A stretch of 64,000 nt of DNA, taken from Niallia nealsonii. GTDB lineage: Bacteria; Bacillota; Bacilli; Bacillales; Cytobacillaceae. Below are positions 52,201-61,878 of this stretch, piece by piece. Each line of letters begins with the position of its first letter. The first letter of the stretch is position 1. The notes beneath the pieces were generated by a model. The model searched no databases and was not told the origin of the DNA. It saw only the letters and a program-made list of their open reading frames with translations. The stretch is taken from NCBI RefSeq assembly GCF_002835805.1, contig NZ_PISE01000031.1:124001-188000 (forward strand). The letters run 5' to 3'. Both the position numbers and the translations under genes were made by a program.

Positions 52201-54198
52201 CTAAATAGAATGATAGGTGTTTACGATATTTTCTACTGTAAATCCGAACTCTCTTAAAATTTTATCTGCAGGAGCACTTGCTCCAAAATGATCAATAGTG
52301 ACTGTTTTCCCGTTTATGCCCACATAGCGGTCCCATCCGAAACTCGCTCCCATTTCAACTGCTACACGTTTCGTTATACATTTAGGAAGAACACTCTCCT
52401 TATATTTAGCATCTTGTTTTTCAAAAACTTCCATACAAGGCATCGAAACGACTGCTATATCTTCCCCTTGTTGCGCCAGCAATAATTTTTGTGCTTCCAT
52501 AGCAAGGTAAACCTCGGATCCTGAAGCAATGATAATGCCATCTGGTGTATCTTTTTTTGAGGAAGATAAAACATATGCTCCTTTAGAAACCAGATGAGCT
52601 TTTTCTTTTGTTCCTTCTAATACAGGTAGATTTTGTCTCGTCAACGCTAATACAGTTGGCGTTTCTTTAGAAGTTATGGCTACTTTCCATGCTGCAACTA
52701 CTTCGTTACCGTCAGCAGGTCTAAACGTTTGTACATTTGGAATAGACCGTAAGCTGGAAAGCTGCTCAATTGGTTCATGTGTTGGACCGTCTTCGCCTAC
52801 AGCTATTGAATCATGTGTTAAAACTAATGTAATTGGGTTTTTCTGAATAGCAGCTAAACGTAAAGCAGCACGAAGATAATCGACGAATACAAAAAACGTT
52901 CCGCCATATACTTTTGTTCCTCCATGTAAAATAATGCCGTTTAAAGCACAGGTCATTGCAAACTCTCTGACACCAAACCAAATATTTTTTCCTTCATAAT
53001 GGTTATATTCAAAATCTTTTTCTCCCATAACCATTGTATTATTCGATGCTGATAAATCAGCAGATCCTCCCCAAAAGTTAGGCAATGCTTTGGATAATGC
53101 ATGGATTGTTTCTTTACTCGTCATACGACTCGCCGAACTTTGGCCAACTTCATATACGGGTAACTCATTGTCCCAACCTTTTGGCATTTCATCTGCAAAG
53201 GCAGACTCGAATTGAGAGGCTAATTCTGGATATTGTTTTTTGTAGGATGAAAAAAGATGGTTCCATTTATCTTCCTCTAACACACCTTTTGAGGTGATAG
53301 TTTCTATAAATCTTGCTCTAACATCCTCTGCTACTGTAAATGATTCATTTTTGTTAAATCCATAGAATTCTTTTACGTTTTTTGCTTCTTCTTCGCCTAT
53401 TGGTGATCCATGTACTGCTGAGGTGCCTTGATTACTTGCACCATAACCAATAATAGTTTTTACCTCAATTAAAGTTGGTTTTTCTTTTTCCTTTTTCGCT
53501 TCTTCAATAGCGCTTGAGATGGATATTAGATCAGTTCCATCTTCCACTAAAATATATTGCCAACCATTTGCTTCATATCTTTGGCCAACATTTTCAGTAA
53601 AGGACTTGGATGTCGGACCATCTAAAGATATATCGTTAGAATCGTATAGTACAATCAGTTTGCCCAGTTTCATATGTCCTGCCATGGAGCTTGCCTCTTG
53701 TGAAACTCCTTCCATCAAATCGCCGTCTCCGCATAAAACATAAGTATAATGGTCAACAATAGGATAATTTGGTTTATTATAAATGGCGGCAAGATGAGCT
53801 TCAGACATGGCCATGCCAACTGCCATAGCAATTCCCTGTCCTAATGGACCAGTGGTTGCTTCCACTCCATCGACATGATGTACTTCAGGATGTCCTGGTG
53901 TATTACTATTCCATTGCCTAAATTGTTTTAGATCCTCTATGCTCACTTTATAGCCAGCCAAATGCAATAAACTATATAGCATAGCAGACCCATGACCTGC
54001 AGAAAGAATAAACCTGTCTCTATCCACCCAGTTTCTTGATGTTAATGGGTTTATTTTCAAATGTTTAGTCCATAGCACATAGGCCATGGGAGCAGCGCCC
54101 ATCGGCAATCCAGGATGTCCAGAGTTTGCCTTATTTATCGCATCAATACTTAGTGTACGAATAGTATTGATGGCTTTACTATCTATAATATCAAACAT
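52201..54198 (-). CDS. tkt: transketolase
   Basis: 665 aa, thiamine-diphosphate enzyme moving two-carbon units between sugar phosphates. [20 protein letters not shown] near 49-68 followed by [10 protein letters not shown], the ThDP motif [20 protein letters not shown] near 154-173, [14 protein letters not shown] near 405, and [20 protein letters not shown] near 465-484. Full length. ATG 54198 follows GGGAGAAAG. Encoded as the last gene of the PTS operon rather than in a stand-alone locus, so it may be a second, sugar-induced transketolase. Confidence 0.95.
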   Translation of the reverse strand: MFDIIDSKAINTIRTLSIDAINKANSGHPGLPMGAAPMAYVLWTKHLKINPLTSRNWVDRDRFILSAGHGSAMLYSLLHLAGYKVSIEDLKQFRQWNSNTPGHPEVHHVDGVEATTGPLGQGIAMAVGMAMSEAHLAAIYNKPNYPIVDHYTYVLCGDGDLMEGVSQEASSMAGHMKLGKLIVLYDSNDISLDGPTSKSFTENVGQRYEANGWQYILVEDGTDLISISSAIEEAKKEKEKPTLIEVKTIIGYGASNQGTSAVHGSPIGEEEAKNVKEFYGFNKNESFTVAEDVRARFIETITSKGVLEEDKWNHLFSSYKKQYPELASQFESAFADEMPKGWDNELPVYEVGQSSASRMTSKETIHALSKALPNFWGGSADLSASNNTMVMGEKDFEYNHYEGKNIWFGVREFAMTCALNGIILHGGTKVYGGTFFVFVDYLRAALRLAAIQKNPITLVLTHDSIAVGEDGPTHEPIEQLSSLRSIPNVQTFRPADGNEVVAAWKVAITSKETPTVLALTRQNLPVLEGTKEKAHLVSKGAYVLSSSKKDTPDGIIIASGSEVYLAMEAQKLLLAQQGEDIAVVSMPCMEVFEKQDAKYKESVLPKCITKRVAVEMGASFGWDRYVGINGKTVTIDHFGASAPADKILREFGFTVENIVNTYHSI

Positions 54199-54221
54199 TG
54201 TACTTTCTCCCTTACAACAGA

Positions 54222-54252
54222 ATAGCTAATCTTCGTTTGATTAGCTATTCAT
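54222..54252. repeat. perfect hairpin between kbaZ-like gene and tkt
   Basis: GAATAGCTAATC / GATTAGCTATTC, 12 bp, loop TTCGTTT. No T-run on the operon strand, so it is more likely a processing or mRNA-stability element than a terminator. Confidence 0.7.
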
Positions 54253-54291
54253 TAAAGTGATAAATTATTGCCTAGAATAACGATGTATCAG

Positions 54292-55581
54292 TTAGTACAG
54301 TACAGTTTCTTTATTATTAATAATATTTTTAATTCTTGTAGTAACACCTTTTAAATTGTAGCATTCTGCATAATCCCTAATTGGACGTTTGATGTGATCA
54401 ATTACATATCGCTTTCCATCTACGTTAAATTTGCGCAAGTTTGCATACATTTTTTCAATTTCATCTTTAACTGCGTCATCATTAAATGTATAATGGCCAG
54501 CTATATCAAGAATCTCTGCAGACAGCTGTGCATCTTGCATGATTTCATTGACAGTAAGATTTTTTTGTTCCCCAATCATCCATTTTCTCCAGCGTTCACT
54601 TAAGATAGCATGTTTTAATAGTACTTCTCTTGTATTAGATTTATCTGTAATTAAACCATTTTGAACTAATTTTTCTTCAAGCGCTGCAAGATTTAAATAA
54701 GCTCTTGTTTCTTCTGTACCATATTGAGGTGCTACATTAGTTGCAGTGATTTGTGAAGGAATATGTTCAAGTAAAGTAACATCATCCAAATAGTCTCCAT
54801 TGTGCTCTTTAAGGCCAACACCATATTGTTTTGCCATCTGAGCTAAATCGTAAGCATTTTTGAAATTAAAAGTACCAACTTGTTCTGTTTTGCGAGTTAA
54901 AGTGCCGGTTTGGCCTACTATGAAAGTTGGCATTGGCAAATTACGTTTTCCTAGTTCCTCTTTTAAACGGTTAATAAATGTTTCATAGGTTTCTGTTGAA
55001 GTTAAACCACCATTTGTTTCTTCTGTACCTACTTCATAGCCAATCTCAGGAAAATTGCGGGCTTTTCTTTCATTCTCACAAAATTCAATTAGGTCAACCG
55101 TTCTTTCTAATACTGCATCAAGAGGCATAACCTTTCCTACTTCAAAAGGATCTTTCGTTGGATCAATCATTAATAAATCGAATCCTGATTCAATATCTGC
55201 TATATAGGATTGCTTACCTTTTTCCATTGCTTCTTCTAATGGCAAATGATCATTTCTTTCTTGATCACGCTGCCATGGACCTCCATGGTCACGGCAGATA
55301 TAATATAATCCCTTGTAGTCAATTTTTTCAGCCACTTCTTTTACAGCCTCTACAAAAGTGAATTGATTCCATCCATTTACATATCCCCCTCCAAGTTCGT
55401 CTGCATCCACTTGGTTTCGGCTAGCAATAAACATGACAGGATAATCATCATCATGGGAAAGTTCTAAAGTTGCTTGCAGACAGTTTTTAGACATAGGCCC
55501 AATTCCTAAAATAGTGGCACTTTCTCCTGTTTTTTGCAATTCCAATAGTCCTTCTACAACTTTTTTAATTGGTAATTTCAT
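54292..55581 (-). CDS. GatZ/KbaZ-family tagatose-bisphosphate aldolase subunit-like protein (possible ketose-phosphate epimerase)
   Basis: 429 aa. Typical PF08013 blocks: MFIASRNQVDADELGGGYVN near residues 50-69, YYICRDHGGPWQRDQERNDH near 93-112, IGYEVGTEETNGG near 180, and FIVGQTGTLTRKTEQ near 218. Classical GatZ/KbaZ are chaperone-like partners of GatY/KbaY. No GatY/KbaY is encoded here. Other members of this fold act alone as ketose or ketose-phosphate 4-epimerases, which fits a gene between PTS IIB and transketolase. ATG 55581 after AAGGAGG. Confidence 0.85.
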   Translation of the reverse strand: MKLPIKKVVEGLLELQKTGESATILGIGPMSKNCLQATLELSHDDDYPVMFIASRNQVDADELGGGYVNGWNQFTFVEAVKEVAEKIDYKGLYYICRDHGGPWQRDQERNDHLPLEEAMEKGKQSYIADIESGFDLLMIDPTKDPFEVGKVMPLDAVLERTVDLIEFCENERKARNFPEIGYEVGTEETNGGLTSTETYETFINRLKEELGKRNLPMPTFIVGQTGTLTRKTEQVGTFNFKNAYDLAQMAKQYGVGLKEHNGDYLDDVTLLEHIPSQITATNVAPQYGTEETRAYLNLAALEEKLVQNGLITDKSNTREVLLKHAILSERWRKWMIGEQKNLTVNEIMQDAQLSAEILDIAGHYTFNDDAVKDEIEKMYANLRKFNVDGKRYVIDHIKRPIRDYAECYNLKGVTTRIKNIINNKETVLY

Positions 55582-55600
55582 TTTTTATTCCTCCTTATTA

Positions 55601-55909
55601 TTATTGAAAAGTATCTTTTAATTTTTTGATTAAAGCATCTGATTTTTTTATCACGTCTGATACACTCATTTTCACCACTTTTTTCCCTTTGAATCTTTCA
55701 ATCTCACGGATTTCTACATCATTTGTAAGAATGACACAGCTTGCATCTTTAATCTCATTCGCATTTAATTTATTTTCTATGCCTGAAGATCCTTGGGTTT
55801 CCACCTTAATGTTTACCCCAAATTTCTTAGCCGAAAGTTCTAAAGATTCTGCGCTCATATACGTATGAGCTACACCACTAGGACATGAAGTTACTGCAAC
55901 TATTTTCAT
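55601..55909 (-). CDS. PTS fructose-type EIIB component
   Basis: 102 aa. VAVTSCPSGVAHTYMSAESL near residues 4-23 contains the phosphorylated Cys in the CPxGxAHT motif of fructose-family IIB. ATG 55909 follows GAGAGGGAG; the frame open to 55942 is not needed. Transfers phosphate from IIA to the incoming sugar. 19 bp after the IIC stop. Confidence 0.93.
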   Translation of the reverse strand: MKIVAVTSCPSGVAHTYMSAESLELSAKKFGVNIKVETQGSSGIENKLNANEIKDASCVILTNDVEIREIERFKGKKVVKMSVSDVIKKSDALIKKLKDTFQ

Positions 55910-55928
55910 ATTAATACTCCCTCTCTGT

Positions 55929-56993
55929 TTATAATTGATCAAATGTTATATCTAAATCTTCCAAGTCATCCTTTTTGTTTGTTTCTATCAATTCTTCTTT
56001 TGAAGCGTCCTTTTTTAATACTCTTAAAGCAACTGCTGTGACTACAGCACCTAATAAGACGGAGATGACATATCCAAACCTATTTTCAACTACTGGCAAT
56101 ACAATTAATCCTCCCCAAGGTGCATGATTTAATGTGCCAAATAGGAATGCTGAAATATTTCCTGCTATAGAACCTAACATGATCGATGGGATAACTTTTA
56201 AAGGATCTGCTGTTGCAAAAGGAATTGCTCCTTCTGTTATTCCTACTCCCCCCATTAATAGGGCAGCAATACCTGAGTCTTTCTCCTCTTTTGTAAACTT
56301 TTTAGGGAATAGTAGCGTTGCTAATCCGATTCCAATCGGTGGAACACAGATGGCTACCCCTACTCCCCCCATCAAATAAGGAAGTGTATCCACTTGAGTT
56401 TGAGCAAAAGTTGCCGCCACTTTATTAATAGGTCCTCCCATATCTGACGCAATCATAGCTCCTAAAATTCCACCCAGCGGAACCTTTGCCGCACCTGACA
56501 AACCATTAAGTGCTGCTGTCATCCAATCCATAAAAATGGCAATTGGCTCTCCTATTAAGAAGACCATTATTACACCAACGATAATGGTTCCCCCTAATGG
56601 GTAAAGAAAAATAGAGCCTAATGTTCTAAAGGTAGTCGATAATTTGATTTTCTTTAATTGCTGTACAACAATACCGGCTAAAAAACCAGCGACAATGCCA
56701 CCAATAAACCCAGCCCCTATTTCACTAGCTAAATAGGCTCCGATCATTCCAGGTGCTAAACCTGGTTTATCTGCTATACTAAATGCAATATAACCGCCTA
56801 ATATGGGAATAAATAATGCTAAACCGGCTGCACCAATTTGATTTAATTTCGCTAGCCATCCAGCTTCAGGAACAGCAGCTTGACCGCTTAACATAACAGA
56901 AAGAGCGAATAAAATACCACCAGCTACTACAAAAGGAATCATATAAGAGGTTGCTGTCATTAAATGTTTTTGTAAGTATTTTAATGTTTTCAT
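55929..56993 (-). CDS. PTS fructose-type EIIC component
   Basis: 354 aa, about nine helices. MTATSYMIPFVVAGGILFAL near residues 12-31 is the family opening, and SDMGGPINKVAATFAQTQ near 185-202 and GGVGITEGAIPFATADPLKV near 247-266 are the sugar-site signatures. Forms the membrane channel. ATG 56993 is behind AAGGGGAG; the IIA stop lies 1 bp upstream. Confidence 0.94.
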   Translation of the reverse strand: MKTLKYLQKHLMTATSYMIPFVVAGGILFALSVMLSGQAAVPEAGWLAKLNQIGAAGLALFIPILGGYIAFSIADKPGLAPGMIGAYLASEIGAGFIGGIVAGFLAGIVVQQLKKIKLSTTFRTLGSIFLYPLGGTIIVGVIMVFLIGEPIAIFMDWMTAALNGLSGAAKVPLGGILGAMIASDMGGPINKVAATFAQTQVDTLPYLMGGVGVAICVPPIGIGLATLLFPKKFTKEEKDSGIAALLMGGVGITEGAIPFATADPLKVIPSIMLGSIAGNISAFLFGTLNHAPWGGLIVLPVVENRFGYVISVLLGAVVTAVALRVLKKDASKEELIETNKKDDLEDLDITFDQL

Positions 56994-56994
56994 G

Positions 56995-57450
56995 TTAAGC
57001 TCCCCTTAACTTTTGGTTTAGTATTTCCACTAGATTCTCTTCATCGATATTTCGAATTTCACTTCTAAAACTTTCATGCATCAATAATCTTGCTAGTTTA
57101 GAAAGAATTTTCAAATGTAAACTGTCTTCATTTTTCTTTGGAACCGATATAAGAAAAGTTGTATTTACTTCATCTCCTTCATCCGTCCACTTTACTGGCT
57201 GGGCCAAGCGTCCAACTGTAACGGTAGGTGTTTTTACGCCTTCACTCTGGCTATGAGGCAATCCAATTTCATGCCCTATATAGGTGGATAAAGTATTTTC
57301 CCTCTCTAGGACATCATTTAGAAAAACCGCTTTGCTGTACAAATAATTTTTTTCCTCTAAATTTGCAACTAATGCTTTAATTACTTCTTCTTTACTAGAA
57401 GCAGCAATATTAGAAACAACTAAAAAGTCTACTAAGCTATTGTTATCCAT
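56995..57450 (-). CDS. PTS fructose-type EIIA component
   Basis: 151 aa. Phospho-accepting His in IGHEIGLPHSQSEGVKTPT near residues 58-76. Separate IIA, IIC and IIB genes are unusual, since FruA is normally a fusion. First gene of the operon IIA-IIC-IIB-kbaZ-like-tkt. ATG 57450 after AAGGAGGAG. Confidence 0.93.
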   Translation of the reverse strand: MDNNSLVDFLVVSNIAASSKEEVIKALVANLEEKNYLYSKAVFLNDVLERENTLSTYIGHEIGLPHSQSEGVKTPTVTVGRLAQPVKWTDEGDEVNTTFLISVPKKNEDSLHLKILSKLARLLMHESFRSEIRNIDEENLVEILNQKLRGA

Positions 57451-57546
57451 AGCATCTCCTCCTTCTTATTCTGCTTAGACTAATAAATAACATGACTCTA
57501 TTAATCTGATGAAAATGAATATTATTTGTTTCAATGCTCATATACT

Positions 57547-57571
57547 CATATTTGTATATAATCCAAATATG
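57547..57571. promoter_or_regulatory. inverted repeat upstream of PTS operon
   Basis: CATATTTG / CAAATATG, 8-bp arms with a 9-bp AT spacer, about 100 bp upstream of the IIA start. Candidate operator for the PRD regulator. Confidence 0.5.
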
Positions 57572-57652
57572 CACCTAGACTTAGACTATTAAAAAAACTA
57601 GTTTGAGTACTCATCATTTCATGTCTCTGTCTATGTATTTAGAATAATGCAA

Positions 57653-57666
57653 AGAAAGCACTTTCA
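57653..57666. promoter_or_regulatory. candidate CcpA cre box (PTS operon)
   Basis: AGAAAGCACTTTCA matches the cre consensus TGWAANCGNTNWCA at all but two of the constrained positions. About 200 bp upstream of the IIA start. Confidence 0.5.
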
Positions 57667-57724
57667 CAATTTAAAGAATTTGTAATTTTTTTTTACAAAA
57701 TATAATGATGTAAACATATTTAGC

Positions 57725-57900
57725 GTGTCGAAAAAGTTTTGAAGCAAAAATCCAGGCTGAACGAAAGCGTTTGATTATCGAGAAATCTCCCTTTGACTCC
57801 CCCTTTTTGAGAAGCGGATTTACCTTTTTTGGTAATGAGCACCGCAGAAAAGGAGAATGACGAAAAGAGCAAGCATTTTTCAGGCAGCCTGCATCTTATT
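57725..57900 (+). repeat. intergenic repeat-like element, second copy
   Basis: Related to 30731-30870. Shared blocks CAGGCTGAACGAAAGCGT and TAATGAGCA, with a pyrimidine-rich middle unique to this copy. Confidence 0.4.
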
Positions 57901-57970
57901 CCTGTTTTTCTTGCATATATACAGTAAATGTTTATACAACGGGCTGGATTAAACTATTGTTTCACACACC

Positions 57971-58025
57971 TATACAAATAAAAAAAGCGCCTCAAAAAAG
58001 ACGGACTTTTTTTGAAGCACTCTCT
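57971..58025. terminator. terminator of the PRD regulator gene
   Basis: AAAAAAAGCGCCTCAAAAAA / TTTTTTTGAAGCACT hairpin. Read leftward on the minus strand it ends in a T-run, about 200 bp past the regulator stop. Confidence 0.75.
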
Positions 58026-58228
58026 TATCGCAATTATTATAAACATATTTATTGTCTATTTGGTAAGAAAAAAATAGCATAATGGCAATTACTGTTACGG
58101 ATATATGATGACTTGGCGTGATGAATAAGGAAGTATGCATTCCCTTGTTGATTCGTATATAGATTTTTTATTTGCTAATTCTCCATCATCTAAAATGTGT
58201 AAGACTATTTTCTTATTTCCATCCACAC

Positions 58229-60259
58229 TTATTGAATTCTTTTTTCATACTCTCGTATAATTTGATCTGCTTCAAGAGGGCTTTCTGCTTTTTCTAATTG
58301 TGTAATAAAATCTGTGTGGTAAGTCATTTTTGTTAGTCCTATAACTGCAGGTATTTGTTCCTTTTTATCCTTGCTCGCTAACATAAAAATAATTTTCACG
58401 CCTTTTTCTCCAAAAGAAATGGTTTTTTTGCATATTAATAAACTTACACTACTTATCTTTACTAAATTACTATTATTGCCATGCAAGAGTGCAAATTCTT
58501 GATCTTTCACCGAATAAAACCCTAATTTTTCTTGAATAGCTATTATACTTTCTGTGTACTCTTTATCAATAGATCCAGTATCTGATAGTATTTTCCCACT
58601 TATGTTAACCGCTTCTTTCCAATCAATGGATGTATCTATTATTTTAATAGCATCAATGCCAATTAAATCACTTAAATTCAATTTTCTCTCCGGGATTCGA
58701 ACTTCCAAATAACCAAGTTCTTCTTTAATAACATCCATAACCTTCTTTTTAGTATTCCCATCAAGAAAATCTAATCTTCTATTAATAGTTAGATAATTTG
58801 TCAGGATATTCTTTTTTTGCAGGCCTGCATTTTCTAATTTAAGGAAATCTGCTTCATCCATGACTGGATTAATTTGAACAATCGGTTTTTCTGTATTCAT
58901 CTTTAGTTTCGCAGTTGTAATGATTAAATCCACATTATCCCAATTATTAAATTCTTTTACTATATAACGGGGAATCGTGTCTACGTAATTAATTTGATAA
59001 GTACTATTTAACTTGTCTTTGATCATGGCAATCGCTCCATAGCCTAAACCACAAACAAGTAAAACATTTTTGTACTGGACCGTGCTGTTTCGCTGCATAC
59101 TTGCTAAAAAATAGATGGTTAATAACGTAATTTCATTTTCATTATCAATCTCTCTCAGCAGCTCAATCTCTTTTATAGACATTTCGAGCTCTTCTTTAAG
59201 ATAACCATATTCTCTCGGAAGTATATTAAAACTATTATCGTATATTTGAACATTACTTCGAATTCTCTGAAGCAATGGTGCAACATGGTTCAATAAGCCT
59301 TTATATAATATAGAGTCTTGATTAAAAGGAACATTTAAACGTACAGCCATAGTGTCTATAAGCATATCTACCGTCTTTTCGGTAGTTAATAAATCGAGTT
59401 CTTCATTTAAGCTAGCATATTTACTTGTATAGAAGATAAAACTAATTAAAATATCTATTTCTTTCCTATTAAGCTTATAATCAATTATTTCTTCTAATTC
59501 AGCAATTATCTTTCTGTCAAATGTAGACATCATATAGTTTGCATCATGTAATGGACTATCTAAATTATTTTTAATATACCAAGTAAAAACTAAAATATTC
59601 GCTAAATACCAATGATAAGAATCATCGTTGAGTACCCATCCCATTTGATTCAGTAAATCTTTTGTCCACCTTTTAATCTTATGTACATTAATATCTTTTA
59701 ACGATGTTTTTATTTCTTTTAAGATAAACTGGTGATAATTATCCACATTTTCTTCTTCGGAGTCCATATAATCGATATAGTCTCTAAAAAGGTTTACCCT
59801 TTCATTAAGCAAATTTTTCTCATTGCCAATAATAGAGAATCCACGTTTGTATTCTAAAACAAACTTTTTATCTTTTAAATCACATTCAATGATAGACAAA
59901 TCATTCTTTAAGGTCGTTCGAGAGACCATAAAAATCTCGCTTAATTTTTCTAGGTTCAGGTTTTTTATGTTGAAAAAAATAAAAAAAGTAAGGATATTTA
60001 TTCTTTCAGATGGAGTAAAAAAGTAATCCTCTTCTTCATTTAAATCTAAATAGGTTAATGCAGGGGGGACCAGCAATTTCCCTTTACTTTTTTTACTAAT
60101 AACATCTAGATTTTTCCATTTTAAATGAGCATTTATGTTGTCAATATCATACCTTATTTTTCGCTCACTGATATCTAGTTCTTGACTTAATTCACGATAA
60201 CTAGACTCCTCTTTCCCTTCCAAGTATTTCATTATCTGAATCATTCTTCCGCTAATCAT
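58229..60259 (-). CDS. PRD-containing PTS regulator (BglG/MtlR/LicR type)
   Basis: 676 aa. Two N-terminal helix-turn-helices (SYRELSQELDISERKIRYDI near 19-38, and KLSEIFMVSRTTLKNDLSII near 104-123), two PRD modules (about 170-390), a IIB-like domain near 398 (VLLVCGLGYGAIAMIKDKL, Cys conserved), and a IIA-like domain near 530-676 with FALLHGNNSNLV. Phosphorylation by PTS proteins sets its activity. Divergent to pfk and upstream of the PTS operon, so it is the likely activator of both. ATG 60259, site GGAGTG. Confidence 0.92.
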   Translation of the reverse strand: MISGRMIQIMKYLEGKEESSYRELSQELDISERKIRYDIDNINAHLKWKNLDVISKKSKGKLLVPPALTYLDLNEEEDYFFTPSERINILTFFIFFNIKNLNLEKLSEIFMVSRTTLKNDLSIIECDLKDKKFVLEYKRGFSIIGNEKNLLNERVNLFRDYIDYMDSEEENVDNYHQFILKEIKTSLKDINVHKIKRWTKDLLNQMGWVLNDDSYHWYLANILVFTWYIKNNLDSPLHDANYMMSTFDRKIIAELEEIIDYKLNRKEIDILISFIFYTSKYASLNEELDLLTTEKTVDMLIDTMAVRLNVPFNQDSILYKGLLNHVAPLLQRIRSNVQIYDNSFNILPREYGYLKEELEMSIKEIELLREIDNENEITLLTIYFLASMQRNSTVQYKNVLLVCGLGYGAIAMIKDKLNSTYQINYVDTIPRYIVKEFNNWDNVDLIITTAKLKMNTEKPIVQINPVMDEADFLKLENAGLQKKNILTNYLTINRRLDFLDGNTKKKVMDVIKEELGYLEVRIPERKLNLSDLIGIDAIKIIDTSIDWKEAVNISGKILSDTGSIDKEYTESIIAIQEKLGFYSVKDQEFALLHGNNSNLVKISSVSLLICKKTISFGEKGVKIIFMLASKDKKEQIPAVIGLTKMTYHTDFITQLEKAESPLEADQIIREYEKRIQ

Positions 60260-60554
60260 TTACGATATCACTCCAACATTATAATAATGAGTACCTAATG
60301 CTTTTTGCAATCCTTAATATGGATTTCCAAACCTTATCATTCCAATCCCCCCTATTAGATGTATATCAACCCATTTTCTTTTGATAAGTATGATATGTGG
60401 AAGAATTTTTTACAAAATATTTACCCACAAGGTCTTAGAAAACGGTTGCATTTCATCTATTAGTATTTTATACTTTTAAACAATAAAATACATCAAAATA
60501 TGTCATTTTAATAACTCTTATATTTAAACTATTAACAAGGAAGAAGAGAACATT
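60260..60554. promoter_or_regulatory. divergent promoter region with cre-like box
   Basis: AGAAAACGGTTGCA at 60437-60450 matches the cre consensus at 12 of 14 positions. The rest is AT-rich upstream sequence of pfk (site AAGGAAG). Confidence 0.45.
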
Positions 60555-61502
60555 ATGCAAAAAATAGCTGTCTTAACAAGCGGCGGTGACTCACCAGGAA
60601 TGAACGCTGCACTATATGGAATAATAAAAGAAGCGGAACAAAAAAACATTACAGTTGTAGGTTGTTTGGATGGATTTATTGGCATTATAAAAGAGAATTT
60701 TATCGAACTGAAAGAAAAAGAACTCTCGAAGTATATAAATATAGGTGGAACCCTGCTAGGTTCAAAGAGATTTCCAGACTTTTCTAAACTCGACATTCAA
60801 ACTAAAGCCCATTCCATCTTAACACAACATGGTATTGAAGGATTAATTGTTATTGGAGGAGATGGAAGCTACCATGGTGCGTTGGCTCTAGCAAATTTAC
60901 ATTTTCCTGTCATTGCTATACCAGGAACAATTGATAATGACATTCCATTAACTGATTTAACACTTGGTTTTCATACCGCTATCGAAAATGCAGTAGATGC
61001 TATCGATAAAATTAGTACATCTGCTTATAGTCATGGCCATATATTTGGAGTAGAAGTGATGGGCCGAGAAGCAGGTGATATTGCTATCTGGTCCGGTTTC
61101 GCTACAAATGCTGATGCTATTATAGCGAAAAAAAGTGATTGGGACTTATTTAACGTTATTCAGAATATAGAAAACTCCTTTGAGGCAGGCAAAAGAACAC
61201 AAATGTATATTTTGGCAGAAGGAGCTATTTCTGCAGAAGAATTTAAAAGACAAGTGGAAAAACACTCCAGTTTTAAAGTCCGGACTTTAATGTTAGGACA
61301 TATTCAGCGTGGTGGTACGCCATCCGTTACAGACAGGATCTTAGGAATAAAATTTGGTCAACAAAGTGTAAGAAGTCTTATTAATGGGGCACAAGGAAAG
61401 TGTTTATCCGTGAATAATAATACTATAGAGGAATTAGATATATCTCAAGTGTTAAAAGCGGATAAAGGAAAGCCATTTATTCCATATGGACTGGATTATT
61501 AA
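60555..61502 (+). CDS. 6-phosphofructokinase (PfkA family), divergent paralogue
   Basis: 315 aa. ATP loop LTSGGDSPGMNAALYG at the N-terminus, GGTLLGSKRFPDF near residue 68, VIGGDGSYHGA near 100, catalytic GTIDNDIP with Asp near 125-129, EVMGREAGDIAIWSGF near 165-180 and LGHIQRGGTPSVTDR near 244. Compared with E. coli PfkA, Arg162 (contact to the sugar phosphate) is His, and the effector-site Arg21 is Tyr and Arg25 is Lys. So it may be non-allosteric with altered substrate preference. Divergent from the PRD regulator. ATG 60555. Confidence 0.9.
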   Translation: MQKIAVLTSGGDSPGMNAALYGIIKEAEQKNITVVGCLDGFIGIIKENFIELKEKELSKYINIGGTLLGSKRFPDFSKLDIQTKAHSILTQHGIEGLIVIGGDGSYHGALALANLHFPVIAIPGTIDNDIPLTDLTLGFHTAIENAVDAIDKISTSAYSHGHIFGVEVMGREAGDIAIWSGFATNADAIIAKKSDWDLFNVIQNIENSFEAGKRTQMYILAEGAISAEEFKRQVEKHSSFKVRTLMLGHIQRGGTPSVTDRILGIKFGQQSVRSLINGAQGKCLSVNNNTIEELDISQVLKADKGKPFIPYGLDY

Positions 61503-61878
61503 TCTATCTCTTTCCACATACTAGCAGTGGCAGCAAAAACCATGGACGTGGTTTATACTGCCACTGCTGTCTATTTGTTTACCAGATTTCACTTGCTACT
61601 AGTGAATGGTATATGTATAGGTTGCTTAACAGAAAGCCTCTGCACAGATGAATAGCGATAAAAAAAATATTTCCCTTACTGAAATTCCCGTTCTGATGAA
61701 ATAAAATACTTGTTCAAGAGTATCCTCCAGCTAATTTCCTTCTAGGAGTTTTTATTCACAACCAATTTTTTCCAACTCATTCCTTCTACCTGCCATCTAT
61801 AGAAAAAAGGATGACAACATTTGTTTAAGAGCTTTTTTCCTATTCGTATTCATCCTCTCGATAGACATTCCCATCAAA
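61503..61878. other. intergenic stretch after pfk
   Basis: Contains the terminator at 61523-61575. No gene recognised in the remainder. Confidence 0.4.
61523..61575 (+). terminator. terminator after pfk
   Basis: AGCAGTGGCAG / CTGCCACTGCT with an inner AAACCA/TGGTTT stem, then TGTCTATTTG. Confidence 0.8.

Larger units (their letters stand above)
57451..58228. other. 778-bp intergenic region before the PTS operon
   Basis: No gene. Contains the inverted repeat at 57547-57571, a cre-like box at 57653-57666, a repeat-like element at 57725-57900, and the regulator's terminator at 57971-58025. Confidence 0.5.

Noticed and set aside
57764-57780. cre-like sequence CGAAAGCGTTTGAT
   Set aside because: It lies inside the dispersed repeat-like element, so the match is probably part of that repeat rather than a CcpA site.
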